Assembly (NCBI GenBank): GCA_945862165.1
Contig: CAMAXI010000003.1
Span: 124,001 to 188,000, forward strand
Direction of reading: 5' to 3'
Length of the DNA: 64,000 nucleotides
DNA from: Chryseobacterium gleum
GTDB lineage: Bacteria; Bacteroidota; Bacteroidia; Flavobacteriales_D; Crocinitomicaceae
Both the position numbers and the translations under genes were made by a program. Each line of letters starts with the position of its first letter. The stretch's first letter is position 1. Shown in pieces: positions 17,312 to 24,592 of this stretch. The notes under the pieces were generated by a model. The model saw only the letters and a list, made by a program, of their open reading frames with translations. It searched no databases and was not told the origin of the DNA.

Positions 17312-17431
17312 ATGGCTGGAGAAAAAGGAGTAAAAGAAAAAGGTAAAAAAGTAGCAGAAAAAACATTGAAAGAAAAAAGAGCGGCGAAAGACGCTAAGAA
17401 AAAAGAGAAAAATTCAAATTCTTCGTTATGA
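17312..17431 (+). CDS. Very small Lys-rich protein, 39 aa
   Basis: The ORF starts with ATG at 17312 and ends with TGA at 17429-17431, giving MAGEKGVKEKGKKVAEKT then a Lys/Ala/Glu-rich helix-like stretch and NSNSSL. About one third of residues are Lys. A TTGACA-like sequence lies near 17259, about 50 bases upstream, but the -7 region (TACCTTAC) is imperfect. I do not recognise the family. Small Lys-rich proteins of this kind are often nucleic-acid associated; that is inference. Confidence rests on the clean start and compositional bias only. Confidence 0.45.
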   Translation: MAGEKGVKEKGKKVAEKTLKEKRAAKDAKKKEKNSNSSL

Positions 17432-17466
17432 TTTAAAAGGAGTTGTTCATTTGAGCAACTTCTATT

Positions 17467-17811
17467 TTAACTTCCTATTTCAAGACAAGACATTTTTTCG
17501 AAAACTGGTGAAATTAAAAACTCGGTGATTAACGCTTGATTTTTCAAAATTATTTCTACTATCTTGCTTGTTGTCAAATTACCAGTTCTAAGCCAAATTA
17601 CTTTTGGTGGATGACCTTTTAATATGGCTAAATCATAAAAATCTGAATCAAAAGTTACTATAGCAAAGTTATTTTTTTGAGCATACGTCCAAATTTGTAG
17701 ATCTTCCACATCATATAAATCACATTCTGAAACATGTAATGAAGTAATTGGAAAATCAATTAACTTTTTTGAAATTCTATATGAAATATTTTGGTCAAAT
17801 AAAAGCTTCAT
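17467..17811 (-). CDS. DUF5615 PIN-like protein, putative toxin
   Basis: A 114-residue protein starting MKLLFDQNISYRI, the typical beginning of DUF5615 PIN-like proteins. The acidic residues expected in a PIN-type RNase site are visible: Asp6 in the first strand, Glu/Asp in SECDLYDVED (about 29-38), and the pair in IVTFDSDFYD (about 52-61). Its start overlaps the stop of the DUF433 gene by four bases (ATGA), the standard arrangement of this two-gene toxin-antitoxin-like module. RNase activity is inferred from the fold, not shown. Confidence 0.8.
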   Translation of the reverse strand: MKLLFDQNISYRISKKLIDFPITSLHVSECDLYDVEDLQIWTYAQKNNFAIVTFDSDFYDLAILKGHPPKVIWLRTGNLTTSKIVEIILKNQALITEFLISPVFEKMSCLEIGS

Positions 17812-18032
17812 GATGCATGTAACAAACGATGTTCTTTGTCAGCAGCATACGCTAAACAAGCTCTTATATCTTCTTTTGTTAACTCAGGGAAATCATCTAT
17901 TATTTCATTAAAATCCATTCCCGAAGATAACCACGACAACACATCATACACTGAAATACGTGTATCTCTAACACACGGTTTACCAAACCGTTTATTAGGA
18001 TTAATTTTTATATAATTTCTATATTCAATCAT
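17808..18032 (-). CDS. DUF433 protein, putative antitoxin
   Basis: A 74-residue DUF433 (VapB45-like) protein with the family signature GKPCVRDTRISVYDVLSWL followed by DDFPELTKEDIRACLAYAAD. The helical hairpin is thought to bind DNA and to neutralise the partner toxin. It lies upstream of, and translationally coupled to, the DUF5615 gene. It starts 68 bases after the ald stop on the same strand, so read-through from tsaE-ald is possible. Confidence 0.82.
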   Translation of the reverse strand: MIEYRNYIKINPNKRFGKPCVRDTRISVYDVLSWLSSGMDFNEIIDDFPELTKEDIRACLAYAADKEHRLLHAS

Positions 18033-18099
18033 AACTAGTCATTTTTCATCATCACTCGTCTTTTCTTAACTCAATTGGTGATTGATGAGGTTCTCGAAA

Positions 18100-19320
18100 T
18101 TACATTCCTAACATTAATAATTCGATCGATTTATATTTCAGATCAAATACTTTCCCAAGTACTTCACTTGTCAATGTACCTTTATACATATAAACACCAG
18201 ATCGGAAACCTTTGTCGTCTTTAATTAATTCTTTACATCCTCCTCTATTTCCCATTTCCAACAAAATAGGTGCGAAAATATTAGATAAAGCAAAAGATGC
18301 TGTTCTTGGAACACGGGAAGCAATGTTTGGTACGCAGTAATGTACTACACCATGTTTTACAAAAGTTGGGTTTTTATGGTTTGTTACACGGGAAGTTTCT
18401 ACACATCCTCCTTGGTCAATACTTACATCGATAATTACGGAACCTGGTTTCATTTCTTCAATCATTTCTTCCGTGACAATACAAGGAGTTCTACCTAAAG
18501 GAGCACGAACTGCACCAATAACAACATCTGCACGCTTAATCGATTTCGCAAGAACTTTTGGTTGTAATACCGACGTAAATACACGTCGCCCTAAATTGTT
18601 TTGTAACCTTCTCAAACGCGATAAAGAACTATCAAACAATCTTACAGAAGCACCTAGTCCCATTGCTGCTCTTACAGCATATTCACCAACAATTCCAGCT
18701 CCTAAAATAACCACTTCTGCAGGTTGAACGCCAGCAATACCTCCAAGCATAACTCCTTTACCAGTTTCGAAATTAGAAAGTAATTCCGCTGCAATGGTAA
18801 TGGAAGTTGTTCCTGCAATTTCCCCCATCGTACGAACAACTGGATAAGAACCATCCTCATCTTGAATGTAATCCCATGCAATTGCTGTGATTTTTTTCTG
18901 CATCAATTTTTGAAGAATCTCTTTTGGTTGAACCGATAACTGTAATGCTGAAATCAATGTTTGTCCGCCAGTCATTAGCTCTACTTCCTCTTCATTTGGT
19001 GGAGCTACTTTAAAAATGATATCACATTTATAAATTTCTGCAGGATCATAACAAATTTCTGCTCCTGCTTCCGAATATTCATTATCTGTAAAATTGGAAT
19101 TTTCACCGCTTTTTGTTTCGATTTTTACACGATGTCCGTTAGAGACTAATAAAGAAACTGCTTCCGGCGCAAGAGAAACTCGACGTTCCTGAAAGGTTGT
19201 TTCTTTAGGAATCCCAATATGTAGGCTTCCTTTTTTCTTTTTAATTTCGAGCATTTCCACTTGTGGTAACAAACCACTTTCTTTGATTAATGCTTTTAAT
19301 AAATCCGGATTAGTCTTCAT
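18100..19320 (-). CDS. ald: Alanine dehydrogenase
   Basis: The 406-residue enzyme carries the AlaDh/PNT N-terminal domain (GIPKETTFQERRVSLAPEAV, about 33-52) and the NAD-binding domain with the glycine motif ILGAGIVGEYA (about 206-216). It interconverts L-alanine with pyruvate and ammonia using NAD. The C-terminus (GNRGGCKELI, then the terminal 40 residues) is longer than in Bacillus Ald but is common in this phylum. The transhydrogenase alpha subunit PntA is the alternative, disfavoured because no pntB gene is adjacent. Its ATG lies inside the end of tsaE (11-base overlap), implying translational coupling. Confidence 0.88.
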   Translation of the reverse strand: MKTNPDLLKALIKESGLLPQVEMLEIKKKKGSLHIGIPKETTFQERRVSLAPEAVSLLVSNGHRVKIETKSGENSNFTDNEYSEAGAEICYDPAEIYKCDIIFKVAPPNEEEVELMTGGQTLISALQLSVQPKEILQKLMQKKITAIAWDYIQDEDGSYPVVRTMGEIAGTTSITIAAELLSNFETGKGVMLGGIAGVQPAEVVILGAGIVGEYAVRAAMGLGASVRLFDSSLSRLRRLQNNLGRRVFTSVLQPKVLAKSIKRADVVIGAVRAPLGRTPCIVTEEMIEEMKPGSVIIDVSIDQGGCVETSRVTNHKNPTFVKHGVVHYCVPNIASRVPRTASFALSNIFAPILLEMGNRGGCKELIKDDKGFRSGVYMYKGTLTSEVLGKVFDLKYKSIELLMLGM

Positions 19321-19732
19321 GTTTTATCGTTATGATTCTACTTAAATCTTCTTCTACGCGAAGATACACCCAAATTGTGTTATCTGGCAACATTTCGTGC
19401 ATCTTTTCTGGCCATTCAATGAAACACACTACATTTTGGTATAATAATTCTTCTATTCCGATATCATACACCTCTTCAATTGCGTTTAAACGATACAAAT
19501 CAAGGTGATACACTTTTCCTAATAGAGTAGATTGATACTCATTAATCAAGGAATAGGTAGGAGAACCTTCTAATTCTTCCACCCCTATAGACTTTAAAAC
19601 GTTTTGTACAAACGTAGTTTTCCCTGCGCCCATTTGCCCTTCTAAGGCAACAATTTTGTGATCATATAGTAGGTCTGCAAGGTAGATTGCAGGGGCTTTT
19701 AGGTCGTGGAGGGTGGTGATATGGAAGTCCAT
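19310..19732 (-). CDS. tsaE: tRNA threonylcarbamoyladenosine biosynthesis ATPase TsaE
   Basis: A 140-residue P-loop protein with Walker A GQMGAGKTTF (about 33-42), the following SPTYSLINEY segment, YHLDLYRL and ECFIEW-like VVCFIEWPEKM, all typical of TsaE. It works with TsaB and TsaD in making the t6A37 modification of tRNAs that read ANN codons. It is the first gene of tsaE-ald; a 40-bp palindrome separates it from porX upstream. Confidence 0.93.
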   Translation of the reverse strand: MDFHITTLHDLKAPAIYLADLLYDHKIVALEGQMGAGKTTFVQNVLKSIGVEELEGSPTYSLINEYQSTLLGKVYHLDLYRLNAIEEVYDIGIEELLYQNVVCFIEWPEKMHEMLPDNTIWVYLRVEEDLSRIITIKHED

Positions 19733-19765
19733 GGCGTAGATTTGGGTGATAAAAATACAACAAGA

Positions 19766-19805
19766 TTTTCAGTAGATACGCAATGCATTGCGTATCTACT
19801 GAAAA
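19766..19805. repeat. 40-bp perfect palindrome between porX and tsaE
   Basis: A 20-base arm (TTTTCAGTAGATACG then CAATG) is directly followed by its exact reverse complement, with the centre ATGCAT. It begins three bases after the porX stop and is bounded by A and T runs, so it can act as the porX terminator. The inner GTAGATACGCAATG also resembles the palindromic repeats scattered in many Bacteroidota genomes. Confidence 0.8.
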
Positions 19806-19808
19806 TTT

Positions 19809-21356
19809 CTATTTCTTCGAAACCAATTCTACATATGGTATCATCAATTCTTCGAGTGAAATCCCACCATGTTGGAAGGTATTCATGTAGTAATTTACAA
19901 AATGATTGTAATTATTTGGATAGACAAAATAGTCCGTCTCTTTGGCAAAGACATATTCGCTTGAAAGGTTCGATTTCGGTAAGAATGCAAGTTTTGGATC
20001 GCGAATTGAAAACGCATCTTTTTCTTTATAAGTCATGTTGCGTCCTGATTTATAACGTAGGTTTGGATTAGTTTCCTTGCCTCCCGCTAACTTGATAGGA
20101 TTTGTAACTTTTACACTTCCATGGTCGGTAGTAATAATCACCTTACCTCCAGCATCTGCAATTTTCTTAAAGATATCTTGTAAAGGAGAATGTTCAAACC
20201 AAGAAGCAGTTAGTGAGCGATATGCGGCTTCATCATCTGCTAATTCTTTAATGATATTCATTTCGGTACGTGCGTGCGAAAGCATATCTACGAAGTTGTA
20301 TACAATGACATTTAAATCATTACTTTTCAACTGATTAAAATTATCGACTAATTTCTTTCCAGCTTCTAAATTCGTGATTTTGTTGTAGGAGATTTTACAG
20401 GATTTACCTAATCGTTGCAAATTTGCTTCTAACAATTCTTTCTCATACATGTTCCTTCCTCCTTCCTCTTCTTCGGTCACCCAAAATTTCGGAAACATTT
20501 TTTGAATTTCAGAAGGCATTAATCCTGCGAATAAAGCATTACGTGCATAATGGGTGGTAGTTGGTAAAATACTTAACACAACCTCTTCCTTCGTTACCGT
20601 AAAATATTTAGAAACAATAGGTTTCAACACTTGCCATTGGTCATAACGCAAATTATCGATGAGTACAAAATAGATTTTTTCAGTCGGTAAAAGTGGTGCT
20701 ACTTTATTTTTTATTAAAGTATGTAGCATTTCAGGTGCCGACTTACTGTCTTGCAACCAATCCGTATAATTGTCTTCTATAAAACGGGAAAACAAATCAT
20801 TCGCTTCTTTCTTTTGGGAAAGTAAGATTTCGGTCATTCCAGAATCCTGGATTTTTTCTAATTCTAATTCCCAATATACTATCTTTTGATATAGTTCAAT
20901 CCATTCTTCAATGGAATCACAAGCATCAATTTTTTGTCCTAAACTTCTAAATTCTTGTTGGTAATTGGAATTCACCTTATCCGAAACAATTTTCTCCTGT
21001 TCTAAATTCTTTTTCAGACAAAGTAACAATTGATTTGGGTGTACCGGTTTAATCAAATAATCTGCTATTTTACCTCCTATCGCTTCTTCCATAATGGACT
21101 CCTCCTCACTTTTGGTAATCATCACAATTGGAACTGAAGGCTTTTTCTCTTTGATACGCACCAATGCATCTAAACCAGAGATTCCGGGCATATTTTCATC
21201 CAAGAAAATGATATCATATTCGTTTTCCAGACATAAATCGATGGCATCCGAGCCATTATTGATTGTCTCAACTAGATACCCTTTCGCTTCTAAAAAAAGA
21301 ATATGTGGTTTTAATAAATCAATTTCATCATCTACCCAAAGAATTTTCGCTGCCAT
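19809..21356 (-). CDS. porX: PorX-type response regulator with PglZ domain
   Basis: A 515-residue two-domain protein. The receiver domain (1-120) has the acidic pair Asp9/Asp10, phospho-acceptor Asp53 (FLDENMP), Thr81 and Lys103. The rest is a PglZ domain of the alkaline-phosphatase superfamily with metal-site motifs YNFVDMLSHAR and ITTDHGSVKV. PorX regulates the type IX secretion system and gliding in Bacteroidota together with PorY and SigP; nucleotide phosphodiesterase activity has been reported for the PglZ domain. No other T9SS gene and no obvious T9SS sorting domain is present in this window. The 40-bp palindrome serves as a probable terminator. Confidence 0.93.
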   Translation of the reverse strand: MAAKILWVDDEIDLLKPHILFLEAKGYLVETINNGSDAIDLCLENEYDIIFLDENMPGISGLDALVRIKEKKPSVPIVMITKSEEESIMEEAIGGKIADYLIKPVHPNQLLLCLKKNLEQEKIVSDKVNSNYQQEFRSLGQKIDACDSIEEWIELYQKIVYWELELEKIQDSGMTEILLSQKKEANDLFSRFIEDNYTDWLQDSKSAPEMLHTLIKNKVAPLLPTEKIYFVLIDNLRYDQWQVLKPIVSKYFTVTKEEVVLSILPTTTHYARNALFAGLMPSEIQKMFPKFWVTEEEEGGRNMYEKELLEANLQRLGKSCKISYNKITNLEAGKKLVDNFNQLKSNDLNVIVYNFVDMLSHARTEMNIIKELADDEAAYRSLTASWFEHSPLQDIFKKIADAGGKVIITTDHGSVKVTNPIKLAGGKETNPNLRYKSGRNMTYKEKDAFSIRDPKLAFLPKSNLSSEYVFAKETDYFVYPNNYNHFVNYYMNTFQHGGISLEELMIPYVELVSKK

Positions 21357-21370
21357 ATCCTAATATTTTA

Positions 21371-21378
21371 TAGTTTTG
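21371..21378 (+). promoter_or_regulatory. -7 promoter element (TAGTTTTG) of the HD-domain gene
   Basis: Exact TAnnTTTG match in the 46-base divergent spacer with porX. It covers the possible TTG start at 21376, which argues for a later start. Confidence 0.4.
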
Positions 21379-21402
21379 GTAAAAACGTTTAAATTTATTC
21401 AA

Positions 21403-22641
21403 TTGAGACCAATTCTCCACCGAAAAAACAAAAAGAAATTAGTTAACGACCCAGTATATGGTTTTATTGCCATTCCAGACGATTTAATTTTCGACATTAT
21501 TCAACATCCCTATTTTCAACGTTTACGCAGAATTTCTCAATTGGGATTGACTAATTTAGTATATCCAGGGGCATTACATACGCGCTTTCATCATGCTCTT
21601 GGAGCAATGCACTTAATGACCATCGCTATTGCAACTATTCGAAGAAAAGGACATGAAATTACTACAGAAGAAGAACGGGGAGTTTTGATAGCCATATTAT
21701 TGCACGATATTGGCCATGGTCCATTTAGCCACACATTGGAATATGATATCGTAAATAAGGTTAGTCACGAAGATATTTCTAGTTTTTTTATTGAGCGAAT
21801 AAGTATAGCATTTGATGGGAAACTGGATTTGGCCTTACTGATTTTCAAAAACAACTATCATAAAAAATTCCTATATCAATTAGTTTCTAGTCAATTAGAT
21901 ATGGATCGATTGGATTATTTAAATCGCGATAGTTTTTACACGGGTGTTTCGGAAGGGAAAATTGGCTCTGACAGAATTATTGAGATGTTAAATGTACATG
22001 AAGGGAATTTGGTATTGGAAGAAAAAGGGATTTATTCGATTGAGAAATTTATTGTTGCACGACGTTTGATGTATTGGCAAGTGTACCTGCACAAAACGGT
22101 TACAGCTTCTGAATTGATGTTGATCAAAATCATGCAACGCGCCAAAGAATTAAGCACTCAAAATGTGGAATTATTTGCAAGTCCTGCTTTTCAATTTTTC
22201 TTGAAAAATGCAATTTCAAACGAGGATTTTAAGCATAATCCAATTGTATTAGAACAATTTGCACAAATGGATGATTACGATATTCTAGGCGCTGTAAAAG
22301 TTTGGCAAAATCATTCCGATAAAATTTTGTCCTTTTTATGTAAACGCTTAATTAATCGCGAATTATTTAAAATAGAATTATCGAAAGAACCGTTTAGTGA
22401 AGAGCGTATTCAGTTAGAACGTGAAACTGTAAAAGCTAAATACGACTTAAACGATGAAGAACTTTCTTACTTTGTTTACAGTGAAAAAAGAAGTAACAAT
22501 GCATATAATAAGAAATATCAAAAAATCAATATTTTGATGAAAAATGGTGAAATAATCGATATTTCTCAAGCATCTGACAACTTAAATATTTCAGCTTTAT
22601 CGCAACCTGTGGCAAAATATTGTTTGTGTTATCCGGTCTAG
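21403..22641 (+). CDS. HD-domain phosphohydrolase (dGTPase/SAMHD1-like)
   Basis: About 412 residues. NDPVYGFIAIPDDLIFDIIQ opens the family, then HTRFHHALGAMHL and LLHDIGHGPFSH supply the metal-binding His and Asp residues of the HD fold. Relatives hydrolyse deoxynucleoside triphosphates or other phosphoesters; the natural substrate here is unknown. The start is unusual: there is no ATG in the proper region. TTG at 21376 lies within the -7 element, so I prefer TTG at 21403, which leaves 13 residues before the conserved VNDP segment. It is divergent from porX with a very short spacer. Confidence 0.82.
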   Translation: MRPILHRKNKKKLVNDPVYGFIAIPDDLIFDIIQHPYFQRLRRISQLGLTNLVYPGALHTRFHHALGAMHLMTIAIATIRRKGHEITTEEERGVLIAILLHDIGHGPFSHTLEYDIVNKVSHEDISSFFIERISIAFDGKLDLALLIFKNNYHKKFLYQLVSSQLDMDRLDYLNRDSFYTGVSEGKIGSDRIIEMLNVHEGNLVLEEKGIYSIEKFIVARRLMYWQVYLHKTVTASELMLIKIMQRAKELSTQNVELFASPAFQFFLKNAISNEDFKHNPIVLEQFAQMDDYDILGAVKVWQNHSDKILSFLCKRLINRELFKIELSKEPFSEERIQLERETVKAKYDLNDEELSYFVYSEKRSNNAYNKKYQKINILMKNGEIIDISQASDNLNISALSQPVAKYCLCYPV

Positions 22642-22953
22642 ACAAGTAGACAAAAGACTAATAGATAAAAGACAAAAGACTCCACTTTCAATAATAATTC
22701 AAACAAAGGTCTTATTTTTTCATCTTTTTAGCGAAGCGATCTTTAATCTAAAAAAACTATGAGACAAAAGACTATGAGACAAAAGAGCAAAGATTCAAAT
22801 TACTAAATTAATCCGAACACAGATTTTTTTTCTTTTATCTTTAAGCGAAGCGATCTTTAATCTTAAAAAACTATGAGACAAAAGAGTAAAGAATTATTAG
22901 GTTAAAATGTCTTTGTTCTTTTATCTTTAGCGGAGCAATCTTTTATCTAACAA
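22642..22953. repeat. Degenerate repeats filling the spacer before the NAD(P)-binding gene
   Basis: No gene. A unit of the form ATCTTTAAGCGAAGCGATC-TTTAATCT-AAAAAACTATGAGACAAAAGA occurs at about 22721-22790 and 22842-22890, and a third partial copy (ATCTTTAGCGGAGCAATC) runs up to the next ATG. The word GACAAAAGACT or GACAAAAGAG recurs at least five times. The copies are unequal in length and lack CRISPR-like regularity. Confidence 0.6.
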
Positions 22954-23589
22954 ATGAAAACAGCAATCGTACTTGGCGCATCGGGATTAGTAGGGACAGA
23001 ATTGGTTCACCAACTACTAAATTCCGTTGAATTTGGAGAAGTGAAAATTTTTGTTCGCCGAACGCTTGAAATTTCGCATCCAAAATTAAAAGAACATATC
23101 ATTGACTTTGATAATCTTTCATCTTGGAAACAAGATCTTACAGGAGATAGTTTGTTTTCCTGTATGGGCACAACCATAAAAACAGCGGGTTCGAAAGAGA
23201 AGCAATATTTGATTGATTTCACCTATCCATACAATTGCATCGAAGCAGCCATTGATAATGGTACCAAACAAATCATTCTTGTATCATCAATAGGTGCAAA
23301 AGCAACATCTTCTAATTTCTATCTGCGAATGAAAGGAGAATTAGAAGAAGCTATTAAAAAATTAAACCCGAGTAATTTCATTGTTTTCAGACCGTCAATT
23401 TTGGATGGGAATCGTGTGGAGAGTCGACCTGCTGAGTATAAAGCAATTCAAATAATGCGAAAAGTTGGAAAATTACCTTTTTTAAAGAAATATGCACCGA
23501 CACCTGTAAAAGATTTGGCAGCAAGTATGATTAAAATAACTTTGGAGAATATGGAGGGGGTGAAAGTGGTTGAGAGTTTGGAGATATGA
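22954..23589 (+). CDS. NAD(P)H-binding Rossmann-fold protein (HTATIP2/atypical SDR-like)
   Basis: A 211-residue protein starting with the dinucleotide motif GASGLVGTELV (about 8-18) and continuing with VRRTLEI, FSCMGTTIKTAGS, LVSSIGA (about 108-114) and YLRMKGELE, where Tyr and Lys stand in SDR-like positions. FRPSILDG is the usual later motif. Atypical SDRs of this type include HTATIP2- and YbjT-like oxidoreductases; substrate and physiological role are unknown. The stop codon is one base from a 46-bp hairpin repeat that may end transcription. Confidence 0.82.
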   Translation: MKTAIVLGASGLVGTELVHQLLNSVEFGEVKIFVRRTLEISHPKLKEHIIDFDNLSSWKQDLTGDSLFSCMGTTIKTAGSKEKQYLIDFTYPYNCIEAAIDNGTKQIILVSSIGAKATSSNFYLRMKGELEEAIKKLNPSNFIVFRPSILDGNRVESRPAEYKAIQIMRKVGKLPFLKKYAPTPVKDLAASMIKITLENMEGVKVVESLEI

Positions 23590-23590
23590 C

Positions 23591-23636
23591 GTTACTTTTT
23601 GGAGCAGCAAAAAGTAACCAAAAACTGCTTGTCGCT
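23591..23636. repeat. 46-bp dispersed hairpin repeat, copy 2
   Basis: Identical to 17143-17188, starting one base after the preceding stop codon. The 11-base-arm hairpin could terminate transcription of the oxidoreductase gene. Confidence 0.85.
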
Positions 23637-23662
23637 GTAAAAGCAACCACCCATTACGAAAC

Positions 23663-23722
23663 GTAAACGAGAAAAAATAAACTCCTCCTTCGTCGTCAAA
23701 CATTATTTTTTCTTGCGTTTAC
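23663..23722. repeat. Long imperfect hairpin in the spacer
   Basis: GTAAACG (23663-23669) plus AAAAAATAA (23672-23680) pair with TTATTTTTT (23703-23711) plus CGTTTAC (23716-23722), giving a 16-bp stem with one internal loop and a 22-base apical loop. It directly follows the 46-bp repeat and separates it from the convergent mazF gene. Confidence 0.55.
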
Positions 23723-23810
23723 TAATTCTATGGGGTCCCGGTCTTACTTTTACTATGCGACGGATTTCGCTTCGGTTGGTTATGTTTTGAGTACTTCGAT
23801 GATGACGAAA

Positions 23811-23835
23811 GTCAGACTGAGCGGAGTCGAAGTCC
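23811..23835. repeat. Dispersed CTGAGCGGAGTCGAAG-type repeat fragment
   Basis: GTCAGACTGAGCGGAGTCGA and following bases; 19 of 25 positions match 33485-33509. Reverse-complement relatives TTCGACnnGCTCAG occur at 26944, 51422 and 51444. Confidence 0.6.
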
Positions 23836-23880
23836 TTTATTCAATAATTGTTTAATTTAGAATTATTTCATTAATTACCA

Positions 23881-24216
23881 TTACAAATCTAAAATCAACT
23901 TTATATTCTCTCCCAACCTATCCGCTTGACTACTTGTCAATTCTCCTAATTTTGAAATGAGTCGTTTTTTATCAATTGCTCTAATTTGATCTACTAAAAT
24001 ATCGCTGACAATTTCAAGCTGACCTTTATCTAAATGCACTCTCAATAATTCACTTTCTGGTAACACATTCGTTGTGATAGGACAAATTATAAGCGATGGA
24101 TGACTTTCATTTAGTAAATCCGTTTGGACTATAACCACTGGACGAACTTTACCAGGCTCTGTTCCTTTTGCAGGATTTAAGTTCGCAAGCCAAATTTCAA
24201 ATTGTTTAATCTTCAT
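23881..24216 (-). CDS. mazF: MazF/PemK-type endoribonuclease toxin
   Basis: A 111-residue PemK-like protein. The N-terminus FEIWLANLNPAKGTEPGKVRPVVIVQTD has the GxExGKxRP loop with the conserved Arg, and PSLIICPITTN and LVDQIRAIDKKRL carry the later conserved Thr and Asp-Gln residues. MazF toxins cut mRNA at short sequence motifs and are blocked by the partner antitoxin. Its ATG overlaps the antitoxin gene end by 11 bases, so the two are coupled. Confidence 0.9.
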   Translation of the reverse strand: MKIKQFEIWLANLNPAKGTEPGKVRPVVIVQTDLLNESHPSLIICPITTNVLPESELLRVHLDKGQLEIVSDILVDQIRAIDKKRLISKLGELTSSQADRLGENIKLILDL

Positions 24217-24436
24217 CTATTAAATCTTCAAATTCATGTAAAATAGCTAAGGATTCACTTCTTGAATCTTTTGATTCTTTTACCAATTGCTTTTTTAATA
24301 ATGCACGTTTATTATACTCATTATAAAGCTTCAAAGCTTCATTAATATATCGATTTCTAGCCAAATGTAATTTTGAAGTCAAAATTTCAGTATCTTGAAA
24401 AATGGCATCGTCTAATTTTAAAGAAAGAGTTTTCAT
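24206..24436 (-). CDS. Ribbon-helix-helix-type antitoxin of MazF
   Basis: A 76-residue protein beginning MKTLSLKLDDAIFQDTEIL, the beta-strand and first helix of a CopG/MetJ-type ribbon-helix-helix domain, followed by RNRYINEALKLYNEYN. The acidic C-terminus (HEFEDLIDED) is the likely toxin-binding tail. Two small palindromes directly upstream of the promoter region are candidate operators for autorepression. Confidence 0.82.
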   Translation of the reverse strand: MKTLSLKLDDAIFQDTEILTSKLHLARNRYINEALKLYNEYNKRALLKKQLVKESKDSRSESLAILHEFEDLIDED

Positions 24437-24452
24437 TTTCGTTATTTTTAAT

Positions 24453-24479
24453 AAAGATACATACTAATAGTATATACTG
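24453..24479 (-). promoter_or_regulatory. Promoter and operator region of the mazF module
   Basis: On the - strand a near -7 motif TATCTTTA (24460-24453) is preceded by two overlapping dyads: ATACTA-A-TAGTAT (24462-24474) and AGTATATACT (24470-24479). Such paired small palindromes are typical targets of ribbon-helix-helix antitoxins. Confidence 0.5.
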
Positions 24480-24592
24480 CAAAAAATAATTCATTTATCC
24501 CTTAAAATACCTTTGATCACATGAATTTAGTATCTGATTTTTTATTTTCTTTGCAACGGTCAAACACATGACTTAGTTATGCTTATTTCTCC

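Noticed and set aside
17312-17431. Ribosomal protein THX-like identity for the 39-residue Lys-rich ORF
   Set aside because: It lacks the Gly/Arg-rich THX pattern (GKGDxxTxRGK); left as unknown.
18100-19320. NAD(P) transhydrogenase alpha subunit
   Set aside because: No pntB or membrane domain follows; the length and C-terminus fit alanine dehydrogenase of this phylum better.
19809-21356. A local type IX secretion gene cluster around porX
   Set aside because: No por, gld or spr gene is near, and none of the exported proteins here shows a recognisable T9SS C-terminal sorting domain.
22642-22953. Possible CRISPR-like array
   Set aside because: Only two to three degenerate units of unequal spacing, with no cas gene anywhere in the window.
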